Source: Gelria sp.
Lineage (GTDB): Bacteria > Bacillota > Syntrophomonadia > Syntrophomonadales > Syntrophomonadaceae
Direction of reading: 5' to 3'
NCBI GenBank assembly: GCA_012839665.1
Contig: DUMX01000216.1
Location: 1 to 5,354, forward strand
DNA length: 5,354 nucleotides
The translations under genes were made by a program, and so were the position numbers. Below, piece after piece: positions 1 to 4,930 of the stretch; the first letter of the stretch is position 1; each line of letters begins with the position of its first letter. The notes beneath the pieces were generated by a model that had not been told where the DNA came from, did not search any database, and was given only the letters and a program-made list of their open reading frames with translations.

Positions 1-100
1 ACCACCGATGAAAATGGTTGCACCGGTATTACGAACAACATGACGGAACGGCACAGGGGCCGTTCCCTACACTTCCCATCGGAGGCTTCAGCCTTCGCTA
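1..100. repeat. Non-coding repeat-like element with GC-rich palindrome, cut by the window edge
   Basis: No gene is supported here. The stretch is richer in GC than the AT-rich flank beside cdsA. It contains an 8-bp perfect inverted repeat, GGAACGGC at 45-52 and GCCGTTCC at 59-66, with a 6-nt loop. A smaller one (AGGCT/AGCCT) lies near 83-94. The palindrome has no following T-run on the minus strand, so it is not a convincing cdsA terminator. It abuts a heptanucleotide array at 101-121. I infer an interspersed intergenic repeat that continues beyond the window; copies elsewhere in the genome cannot be seen from here. In plus frame 1 the region is open, but it has no SD-preceded start and no recognisable protein. 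Confidence 0.5.
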
Positions 101-121
101 TTCTTAATTCTCAATTCTTAA
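101..121 (-). repeat. Heptanucleotide tandem repeat, 3 units, downstream of cdsA
   Basis: Three contiguous 7-nt units read TTCTTAA, TTCTCAA, TTCTTAA on the plus strand (TTAAGAA, TTGAGAA, TTAAGAA on the minus). On the minus strand the array is preceded by GGGTTAA and followed by TAGCG, the same flanks as the copy at the end of tsf. It lies 38 nt beyond the cdsA stop codon. Its role is unknown. Confidence 0.75.
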
Positions 122-159
122 TTAACCCCGTATTTAATTCCCGTCTATTTTCTTATCAA

Positions 160-939
160 TTATATAATATAAACGGAAAAATAATAAACCAGGGGAACGA
201 GTAGGAAGAAACTATCAAAACGGTCTAAAACCCCTCCATGTCCCGGTATAATTTTCCCGCTGTCTTTAACTTGAAAAAACCTCTTGGCCCCGGATATAAA
301 TAAATCTCCCAATTGCGCCAGAATACTTGCACCTATTCCTAACAATAAAGCATATGCAAGACCGACTCCATCAATATCTATTACCAAAAAAAAGATAAGG
401 GCGGTGATAGTAGAAACTACCAGTCCCCCCACTGCCCCCTCCCAGGTCTTGTTAGGACTCAGATTAGGAGTCATTTTATGTCGTCCCCAGAGCTTACCGG
501 CAAAATAGGCTCCGGTATCACTACCCCAGGTCAAAACTAAAGCCAGTACTATAATAAGAAACGAATGTTGTAAATCCGCAATTTTTATTGCATAGCTTAA
601 TAAAAACCCTAAATAAGCGGCACCAAAAAGGCTTATCGCAATATCTTTAATAGTCAAATCTGGATAATTTAAAATAGATATGGTCACCGCCAGTATTAAT
701 ATACCGAATATTCCGAGATGTAAATATAAATCAGGGGCAAAAAGGAGTAGCACCAGCAACAGCAACCCCGTTACCAATAAAGGTTTTAGTTGGACATTGG
801 ACATCATGCGGGCAAATTCTAAAAAAGCCACTATTCCCATAAGAGCAAAAAGTATCTTCCAGTATATTCCTCCCAGATAAAGTATTCCCAGCAAAACTGG
901 AATGCCAATGACCGCTGTAAGTACCCTGGCTTTAAACAC
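160..939 (-). CDS. cdsA: Phosphatidate cytidylyltransferase (CDP-diacylglycerol synthase)
   Basis: This integral membrane enzyme condenses CTP with phosphatidic acid to give CDP-diacylglycerol, the precursor of phosphatidylglycerol and other phospholipids. The protein is hydrophobic almost throughout, with roughly seven or eight membrane segments. Numbered from the proposed GTG start (259 aa), it carries WGSDTGAYFAGK at 138-149, NLSPNKTWEG at 159-168 and QLGD at 209-212. The family signature spans 216-242 and has all key positions: S216, K219-R220, K225-D226, H234-G-G, D239-R and D242. Start choice: an ATG at 946-948 directly abuts the SD-like AGAAGG (949-954), leaving no spacer, whereas the GTG at 937-939 sits 9 nt from it and gives the usual MFKAR-type N-terminus. 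The ATG form would be 262 aa. The gene overlaps the uppS 3' end by 8 nt, so coupled translation is likely. Identity is near certain; only the start is open. Confidence 0.96.
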   Translation of the reverse strand: MFKARVLTAVIGIPVLLGILYLGGIYWKILFALMGIVAFLEFARMMSNVQLKPLLVTGLLLLVLLLFAPDLYLHLGIFGILILAVTISILNYPDLTIKDIAISLFGAAYLGFLLSYAIKIADLQHSFLIIVLALVLTWGSDTGAYFAGKLWGRHKMTPNLSPNKTWEGAVGGLVVSTITALIFFLVIDIDGVGLAYALLLGIGASILAQLGDLFISGAKRFFQVKDSGKIIPGHGGVLDRFDSFFLLVPLVYYFSVYII

Positions 940-1702
940 TTTTATCATCCTTCTCTAAATCGGTTAAGGCTCCAAATCTTCTATCTCGCTGCTGGTAATC
1001 CCGTATAGCCGCAAACAAATCTTCCCGCGTAAAATCAGGCCATAGACGTGTTGTTACCCAGAGCTCGGTGTAAGCCAGTTGCCAGAGGAGAAAATTGCTC
1101 AAGCGTAATTCCCCGGCAGTTCTTATTAATAGGTCGGGGTCTGGCACCCCTCCTGTATATAAAAAGGAGGCAACAGTATTTTCACAAATGCTATCCCGGG
1201 ATATCTCCCCACTAATAACCCCATCTACAATTTTTTTAATAGCCTCCACCATCTCAGCTCGAGCACCGTAATTTAGAGCTATATTGAATAATAAGCCCTG
1301 ATTATTACATGTAGTTGCCAGAGCCCGCCTAATTTCGTCCTGACATTCTTGATTTAAGACACTATAATCCCCAATAATTTTAATACGAACATCATTTTCA
1401 TGTAGCTCGTTCAGCTCTTTATGAAGAAATTCTACCAAAAGCTTCATCAAGAACTGTACTTCACTATCAGGACGTTTCCAGTTCTCGGTGGAAAAAGCAT
1501 ATACGGTTAGTACCGATATTTTTAATTCATCACAGGCTTTTACTACCTCTTTTAGGGAACCCATGCCCGCCCGATGCCCCATCGTACGGGGCATAAGCCG
1601 CTTTCTTGCCCACCTGCCATTACCATCCATAATAATAGCTATATGACGAGGTAGAGAACCGCGTTCAATAATTTCATTAATATTGGTTATTCTGTTAAGC
1701 AA
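932..1702 (-). CDS. uppS: Undecaprenyl diphosphate synthase (cis-prenyltransferase, UPP synthase)
   Basis: This cytosolic, membrane-associated enzyme adds isopentenyl units in cis to farnesyl diphosphate, making the C55 lipid carrier for peptidoglycan and other wall polymers. Proposed length is 256 aa, typical of the family. Visible motifs are HIAIIMDGNGRWA at 20-32 with catalytic Asp26, GHRAG at 42-46, YAFSTENWKRP at 68-78, NIALNYGARAE at 130-140 and DLLIRTAGELRLSNF at 180-194, followed by WQLAYTEL with Glu203 and then RRFG near the C-terminus. Start choice: the frame stays open upstream to a further ATG (281 aa), but that extension runs through a hairpin and has no family similarity. The TTG at 1700-1702 has AGAAGGG at a 6-nt spacing and gives the usual N-terminal length. 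The stop overlaps the cdsA start. A promoter-like sequence and a hairpin lie just upstream, so the gene may open its own transcript with cdsA. Confidence 0.97.
   Translation of the reverse strand: MLNRITNINEIIERGSLPRHIAIIMDGNGRWARKRLMPRTMGHRAGMGSLKEVVKACDELKISVLTVYAFSTENWKRPDSEVQFLMKLLVEFLHKELNELHENDVRIKIIGDYSVLNQECQDEIRRALATTCNNQGLLFNIALNYGARAEMVEAIKKIVDGVISGEISRDSICENTVASFLYTGGVPDPDLLIRTAGELRLSNFLLWQLAYTELWVTTRLWPDFTREDLFAAIRDYQQRDRRFGALTDLEKDDKSV
949..954 (-). promoter_or_regulatory. Ribosome binding site deciding the cdsA start
   Basis: AGAAGG on the minus strand lies inside the uppS coding sequence. It touches the ATG at 946-948 but stands 9 nt from the GTG at 937-939, which favours the GTG as the true initiator. 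Confidence 0.6.
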
Positions 1703-1708
1703 AAGCAG

Positions 1709-1715
1709 CCCTTCT
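1709..1715 (-). promoter_or_regulatory. Ribosome binding site deciding the uppS TTG start
   Basis: AGAAGGG on the minus strand, 6 nt before the TTG at 1700-1702. The upstream in-frame ATG at 1775-1777 has no comparable site, so this fixes the start of uppS. Confidence 0.75.
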
Positions 1716-1724
1716 TTCGCCAAA

Positions 1725-1757
1725 TTACAAAACCCCCCGGCAGGGGGTATTTTGTAA
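1725..1757 (-). promoter_or_regulatory. Strong hairpin in the uppS 5' leader
   Basis: An inverted repeat has an 8-bp outer stem (TTACAAAA at 1725-1732, TTTTGTAA at 1750-1757), a small 1x2 interior mismatch, then a 5-bp C/G stem (CCCCC with GGGGG) and a 4-nt loop. On the minus strand the G-rich arm is followed by TTTTGTAATTT, so it could act as a short terminator for transcripts coming from frr. It also sits between a TATAAT box (1760-1765) and the uppS ribosome binding site (1709-1715), so it could instead be an mRNA 5'-end stabiliser or attenuator. Which role applies is inference. Confidence 0.6.
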
Positions 1758-1759
1758 TA

Positions 1760-1788
1760 ATTATAACCATAGAGCAAATTTATTTAAA
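1760..1788 (-). promoter_or_regulatory. Candidate housekeeping (sigma-A-type) promoter for uppS-cdsA
   Basis: On the minus strand, TTTAAA (1783-1788, four of six matches to TTGACA) is separated by 17 nt from a perfect TATAAT (1760-1765). Initiation would fall near 1753, at or just inside the outer stem of the leader hairpin. The surrounding DNA is AT-rich, which raises the chance of a coincidental match. Confidence 0.5.
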
Positions 1789-1791
1789 CAT

Positions 1792-1822
1792 AAAAAACAA
1801 AATTCACTGCAATAAGAATTTT
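1792..1822 (-). terminator. Weak terminator-like hairpin after frr
   Basis: On the minus strand AAAATTC (1816-1822), a 10-nt loop and GAATTTT (1799-1805) form a 7-bp stem followed by G and six T (1792-1797). The stem is almost all A-T, so it would be weak. It competes with an overlapping 9-bp A-T hairpin at 1813-1832. Its position 84 nt after the frr stop and just before the uppS promoter fits the end of a transcription unit. Confidence 0.35.
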
Positions 1823-1832
1823 TAAATTCTTA

Positions 1833-1905
1833 ATTATGTCGTATTTTGGGTTACCGCCGAACTTCGCATACCTATACCATCTGCTATCTTCACGCTATTT
1901 TCGTA
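1833..1905 (-). other. frr-uppS spacer sequence of unknown nature
   Basis: These 73 nt follow the frr stop. They hold no confident gene and no clear promoter. Short words recur (ATAGC twice, TACGA twice, GCGAAG as in the left-edge repeat), and the stretch leads into one copy of the TTAAGAA heptamer at 1827-1833. A 19-codon frame from a GTG can be drawn, but it lacks an SD and resembles nothing I know. It may be a degenerate interspersed repeat. Confidence 0.35.
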
Positions 1906-2463
1906 CTACACTTCCATAATGTCCTTTTCCTTGGCCTCACTTATAACATCAATCTCTTTGATATGCTTATCAGTAATTTTTTGAACCTCATCCATGCCCC
2001 TTTTACTTTCATCCTCGGAAAGTAATTTTTCTTTTTCACTGGATTTAACCATATCGTTAGCTTCACGGCGAATGTTCCTTACCGCTACCCGAGCTTCTTC
2101 TGCCCTTTTCTTTACTACCTTGACCAAATCTTTTCGACGTTCTTCCGTTAGCTGAGGAATTGCGATACGAACTACATTACCATCATTGGTAGGATTAACA
2201 CCCAGGTCTGATTTCAAGATAGCTTTTTCAATATCGGCCATACTACCTTTATCCCAGGGTTGAATTACCAACAACCTGGCCTCTGGAACTGTAATGGTAG
2301 CAAGTTGATTAAGCGGCGTTGGTTCACCATAATAATCAACCAACAGTTTCTCAACCATAGCAGGATTAGCCCTACCTGCTCTAAGGGTGGCCAAATCCCC
2401 GGTAAAATGTTCAATACTTTTTTTCATCCGCTCTTCGGCATCGTTTAAAATATCCTTTATCAT
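1906..2463 (-). CDS. frr: Ribosome recycling factor
   Basis: RRF works with EF-G to split post-termination ribosomes into subunits so they can start again. The protein is 185 aa, the same length as the Escherichia coli factor. It shows RAGRANP at 28-34 where the long helical domain I meets the small beta domain II, a domain II spanning roughly 31-104, and the basic RNIRREAN at 129-136, including the Arg132 position important in the E. coli protein. The rest is long charged helices (the three-helix bundle), ending in KEKDIMEV. The ATG overlaps the pyrH stop by 4 nt (ATGA), and its GGAGG at 2471-2475, with a 7-nt spacer, lies inside pyrH, so translation is probably coupled. This is the only complete gene here that clearly begins with ATG. 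It is followed by a 203-nt spacer. Confidence 0.98.
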   Translation of the reverse strand: MIKDILNDAEERMKKSIEHFTGDLATLRAGRANPAMVEKLLVDYYGEPTPLNQLATITVPEARLLVIQPWDKGSMADIEKAILKSDLGVNPTNDGNVVRIAIPQLTEERRKDLVKVVKKRAEEARVAVRNIRREANDMVKSSEKEKLLSEDESKRGMDEVQKITDKHIKEIDVISEAKEKDIMEV

Positions 2464-3185
2464 TGTCTTACCTCCCCTACATAAGTACCTATATTTTCCC
2501 CCATAACTGCCCGTAGTATATTGCCATTCTCCATTAAATTAAATACTATTAGGGGTATTTTATTATCCATGCACAAAGAAGCAGCTGTAGAGTCCATTAC
2601 TCCCAATCCTTGATTAAGAATGTCAATATACTGCAAATAGCTAAACTTTTTGGCATCAGGGTTTTTAAGTGGGTCAGAATCATATACCCCGTCTACTTTT
2701 TTAGCCATTAAGATAACATCAGCTTCGATTTCTGCCGACCTGAGAGCAGCAGCAGTATCAGTAGAAAAATAAGGGTTTCCGGTACCAGCAGCAAATATTA
2801 CTACTCTTCCTTTTTCCAGATGACGAATAGCTCGCCTTCTTATGTAAGGTTCGGCTATTTCTTTCATTTCTATTGCGGTCATTACCCGAATTTCTAATCC
2901 CTGTTTTTCCAGAGCATCTTGTAAAGCCAAAGCATTTATTTCTGTTGCCAGCATTCCCATGTAATCTGCAGTAGCTCTATCCATACCTTGAGCACTGCCG
3001 GCTACTCCACGCCATATATTACCTCCACCGACAACTACAGCCACTTCTACCCCCGTGACTATAACTTCTTTTACTTGTCCAGCTATCGACGCCAAAGTTT
3101 TAGGGTCTATACCATATCCGTTAGGTCCAGCCAATGCTTCACCACTTAATTTTAGTACAACTCTCTTATACCTGGGACTTTGCAA
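2460..3185 (-). CDS. pyrH: Uridylate kinase (UMP kinase)
   Basis: PyrH phosphorylates UMP to UDP with ATP, feeding UTP and CTP synthesis. It is a hexameric cytosolic enzyme of the amino-acid-kinase fold, unrelated to eukaryotic UMP/CMP kinases. The 241-aa protein has KLSGE at 12-16, the glycine-rich VVGGGNIWRG at 51-60, MDRATADYMGMLAT at 68-81, GTGNPYFSTDTAAALR at 134-149 (UMP-binding and catalytic region), AKKVDGVYDSDP at 161-172 and MDSTAASLC at 197-205. The initiator is TTG (3183-3185), supported by GGAGG at 3193-3197 with a 7-nt spacer; no better in-frame start exists before the conserved N-terminal strand. The gene lies 87 nt after tsf, and its end overlaps frr. UMP kinases of this family are usually controlled allosterically by GTP and UTP; no transcriptional control element is evident in the short spacer. 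Confidence 0.98.
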   Translation of the reverse strand: MQSPRYKRVVLKLSGEALAGPNGYGIDPKTLASIAGQVKEVIVTGVEVAVVVGGGNIWRGVAGSAQGMDRATADYMGMLATEINALALQDALEKQGLEIRVMTAIEMKEIAEPYIRRRAIRHLEKGRVVIFAAGTGNPYFSTDTAAALRSAEIEADVILMAKKVDGVYDSDPLKNPDAKKFSYLQYIDILNQGLGVMDSTAASLCMDNKIPLIVFNLMENGNILRAVMGENIGTYVGEVRQ

Positions 3186-3262
3186 GCGATTACCTCCCTG
3201 CTCTTAATTGCTTACTACAGTGGCATCACTTTTATCCTTTTATTAACGTTTCACAACGCTAA

Positions 3263-3276
3263 TTCTTAATTCTTAA
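3263..3276 (-). repeat. Heptanucleotide tandem repeat, 2 units, overlapping the tsf stop
   Basis: Two TTAAGAA units (minus strand). The tsf stop codon TAA (3273-3275) lies inside the first unit, so the array begins exactly at the end of the gene. GGGTTAA leads into the array and TAGCG follows it, as at the copy downstream of cdsA. Confidence 0.6.
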
Positions 3277-3920
3277 CCCTTTATCTGCGCCATAACCTCA
3301 GCAGCAAAATCATCCTGTTCCTTCTCTATTCCTTGACCTAATTCATAACGCGCAAACCTTCTAACATTTATATTCTCACCGATTTTAGCAACATTTTCAT
3401 GAATTAACTGTTGCACGGTTTTGTCGGGGTCTTTTATGAACTGCTGTTCTAACAGGCAGCGCTCTTTATAGAACTTATCCAGGCGTCCTTCCACCATTTT
3501 ATCAATTACCTTTTCCGGCTTACCTTCTTCCATAGCCTGGGCTCTAAGAATTTCCCTTTCATGAGCAATAACTTGTTCAGGAACGTCTTCCCGGCTGATA
3601 AACTCTGGATTCGAGGCTGCTATCTGCATAGCAATATCATAAGCCAACTGTTTAAATTCGGGAGTTTTCCCGACGAAATCGGTTTCGCAGTTAACCTCTA
3701 CCAGGACTCCAATACGGTTGCCAGCATGAATATAAGAAGTAACAACACCTTCACTGGCCACTCTACTGGCTTTTTTAGCTGCGCTGGCCAATCCTTTGGT
3801 ACGCAACTCATCTATAGCCTTTTCAATGTCTCCCTCGGTAGCTACCAGTGCCTTTTTACAATCCATCATCCCTGCACCAGTTCTCTCACGCAGTTCTTTT
3901 ACCATTTTAGCAGTAACCAC
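3273..3920 (-). CDS. tsf: Elongation factor Ts (short form)
   Basis: EF-Ts is the nucleotide exchange factor that releases GDP from EF-Tu during elongation. At 215 aa it is clearly shorter than the E. coli and Bacillus subtilis proteins (about 280-295 aa) and close to the short type known from Thermus, which has a reduced core and works as a dimer. It carries the N-terminal UBA-like domain with signature LRERTGAGMMDCKKAL at 10-25, and the second signature EVNCETDFVGK at 75-85, whose TDFV contacts the EF-Tu G domain. C-terminal elements follow (NVAKIGENINVRRFARYE). The GTG at 3918-3920 is preceded by AGGAGG (3929-3934) with an 8-nt spacer. The gene sits 80 nt after rpsB, behind a terminator, and no promoter is visible in that gap, so expression probably depends on read-through from rpsB. 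Confidence 0.98.
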   Translation of the reverse strand: MVTAKMVKELRERTGAGMMDCKKALVATEGDIEKAIDELRTKGLASAAKKASRVASEGVVTSYIHAGNRIGVLVEVNCETDFVGKTPEFKQLAYDIAMQIAASNPEFISREDVPEQVIAHEREILRAQAMEEGKPEKVIDKMVEGRLDKFYKERCLLEQQFIKDPDKTVQQLIHENVAKIGENINVRRFARYELGQGIEKEQDDFAAEVMAQIKG

Positions 3921-3950
3921 TGATTTAACCTCCTAATTAATTTATTTCAT

Positions 3951-3993
3951 AAAAAAGGGGTGCTGTTTTAGGAAAACATCCATTACACCCCTT
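3951..3993 (-). terminator. Intrinsic terminator/attenuator between rpsB and tsf
   Basis: On the minus strand AAGGGGTG (3986-3993) pairs with CACCCCTT (3955-3962), followed by a run of T (3951-3956). The intervening loop has its own 6-bp stem, TGTTTT with AAAACA (3964-3978), which stacks the structure further. Because tsf follows with no visible promoter, it probably terminates only part of the transcripts and sets the ratio of S2 to the downstream products. Confidence 0.8.
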
Positions 3994-4000
3994 GATCTGT

Positions 4001-4699
4001 TTATGCTGTAACTTGTTCCCCTTGTTTTCCTTCCAAGGCAGCATCAGCAATTTTCGATGATATTAGCTTAACTGCCCTGATAGCATCATCATTTCCTGGT
4101 ATAACATAATCGATTTCATCCGGGTCACAATTAGTATCTACTATTGCTATCACTGGAATATTCAGCTTACGAGCTTCTGCTACAGCTATTCTTTCCTTAC
4201 GCGGGTCTACAACAAAAACAGCACCAGGAAGCTTATCCATATCTTTTATCCCGCCTAAAAATCTTTCTAGTCGTTCTCTTTCGTTAATTAAACGGGCCAC
4301 TTCCTTTTTAGGTAATACCTCAAAAGCCCCGTCACTTTCCATTTTCTCCAATTCGTTTAGACGAAAGACCCTTTTCCTTATGGTTTTGTAGTTGGTCAAC
4401 ATGCCTCCTAACCAACGTTGGTTAACAAAGTACATGCCACATCTTTGAGCTTCGTCTCTAATGGTTTCCTGGGCTTGCTTCTTGGTTCCGACAAACAGAA
4501 TGCCTTGCCCCTCTGCAACAATGGATTTGACAAATTCATAAGCTTCATCAAATTTTTTTACTGTCTGCTGTAAATCGATGATATAAATACCGTTTCTCTC
4601 CATGTAGATATAGGGGGCCATTTTGGGGTTCCACCTGCGAGTCTGGTGGCCGAAGTGTACCCCTGCTTCCAAAAGCTGTTTCATTGTAATTACTGACAA
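4001..4699 (-). CDS. rpsB: 30S ribosomal protein S2
   Basis: S2 is a late-assembling protein of the small subunit, bound between head and body near S1/S18 in bacteria. The 232-aa protein begins MSVITMKQLLEAGVHFGHQTRRWNPKMAPY, with the first S2 signature at 6-17. It continues with RNGIYIIDLQQT, GTKKQAQ, FVNQRWLGGMLTNYKTI and the coiled-coil-like LERFLGG region. The second S2 signature runs from P158 to about P182 (VVDPRKERIAVAEA inside it), followed by IVDTNCDP and the IPGNDDAIRA motif. The initiator is TTG (4697-4699) with AAGGAGG (4708-4714) at an 8-nt spacing; the internal ATG at codon 6 lies inside the conserved N-terminus and has no SD. The gene is preceded by its own promoter and a leader of about 100 nt, and followed by an attenuator before tsf. 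Autogenous control of S2 is known in other bacteria and plausible here. Confidence 0.99.
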   Translation of the reverse strand: MSVITMKQLLEAGVHFGHQTRRWNPKMAPYIYMERNGIYIIDLQQTVKKFDEAYEFVKSIVAEGQGILFVGTKKQAQETIRDEAQRCGMYFVNQRWLGGMLTNYKTIRKRVFRLNELEKMESDGAFEVLPKKEVARLINERERLERFLGGIKDMDKLPGAVFVVDPRKERIAVAEARKLNIPVIAIVDTNCDPDEIDYVIPGNDDAIRAVKLISSKIADAALEGKQGEQVTA

Positions 4700-4801
4700 T
4701 ATTATTTCCTCCTTATAGTTTTAATCCTCCGCAGTTTCATCCCTTCTGAAAACTAACAACTTAGCACCCTTCAAAAAGTCAAGCTGCGTGTGTAATTACC
4801 A
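4700..4801 (-). promoter_or_regulatory. rpsB 5' leader with nested stems, possible S2 autoregulatory element
   Basis: The transcript from the rpsB promoter would have a leader of about 100 nt. On the minus strand CGCAG (4784-4788) pairs with CTGCG (4730-4734), enclosing TGAA/TTCA (4770-4773 with 4747-4750) and CTAA/TTAG (4761-4764 with 4753-4756, 4-nt loop). The right arm of the outer stem touches an extra GGAGG (4726-4730), 26 nt before the rpsB TTG and upstream of the functional AAGGAGG. Nested stems near the ribosome binding site are typical of ribosomal-protein leaders, but each stem is only 4-5 bp and I cannot match it to a named family. Confidence 0.45.
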
Positions 4802-4807
4802 ACTGAT

Positions 4808-4837
4808 AATATAGCATAATTTTACCTGGTTTTGCAA
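4808..4837 (-). promoter_or_regulatory. rpsB promoter (sigma-A type, extended -10)
   Basis: On the minus strand TTGCAA (4832-4837) is followed after 18 nt by TATATT (4808-4813), with TG one base upstream of it (extended -10). Initiation is expected near 4801. It lies after the terminator of the upstream gene and before rpsB, the expected position for an independent ribosomal-protein promoter. Confidence 0.7.
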
Positions 4838-4850
4838 GCTAGCTAGCTAG
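4837..4850. repeat. Self-complementary CTAG tandem repeat at the rpsB -35 box
   Basis: The 14-nt stretch AGCTAGCTAGCTAG consists of tandem CTAG units, perfectly palindromic over 4839-4850, and abuts the -35 hexamer on its upstream side. It could be a symmetrical binding site or a short microsatellite able to change length. Confidence 0.6.
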
Positions 4851-4866
4851 TTTTCACCAAAATTTA

Positions 4867-4881
4867 TGGCTAATCAAGCCA
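4867..4881 (-). other. Small hairpin downstream of the main terminator
   Basis: TGGCT and AGCCA form a 5-bp stem with a 5-nt loop, directly after the T-run of the terminator at 4881-4929; ATAAATTTTG follows on the minus strand. It may be a weak backup terminator or incidental. Confidence 0.3.
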
Positions 4882-4929
4882 AAAATAAACGGTACTCAAG
4901 TAACTGCAGTGTCAGTGACTAAAATACCG
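4881..4929 (-). terminator. Intrinsic terminator of the upstream SwrB-like gene
   Basis: On the minus strand CGGTA (4925-4929) pairs with TACCG (4890-4894), and ACTG with CAGT at the tip around a 6-nt loop. Most positions between can pair, including U-G wobbles, giving a stem of about 17 positions with two mismatches. TTTATTTTT (4881-4889) follows immediately. It separates the upstream operon from the rpsB promoter. Confidence 0.7.
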
Positions 4930-4930
4930 G

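Noticed and set aside
1..190. Open plus-strand frame crossing the left-edge repeat
   Set aside because: No credible start, low similarity to any protein I know, and it overlaps palindrome and heptamer repeats.
284..508. Plus-strand open frame of 74 codons
   Set aside because: It lies antisense within cdsA, has no SD and no recognisable family; a shadow of the real gene.
680..880. Plus-strand open frame of 66 codons
   Set aside because: Antisense within cdsA with a low-complexity, Ser/Asn/Lys-rich product; no support.
1703..1777. 25-residue N-terminal extension of uppS from an upstream ATG
   Set aside because: It runs through a strong hairpin, lacks an SD and extends beyond the family N-terminus, while TTG at 1700-1702 has a well-placed SD.
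2260..2448. Plus-strand open frame of 62 codons
   Set aside because: Antisense inside frr, with no SD and no family resemblance.
3186..3272. Promoter between tsf and pyrH
   Set aside because: TTGTGA is present, but no acceptable -10 hexamer lies 16-18 nt downstream; only a 4-bp hairpin (3219-3230) is seen.
3561..3923. Plus-strand open frame of 120 codons
   Set aside because: Antisense to tsf, which has complete family signatures; the product looks like a reverse-strand artefact.
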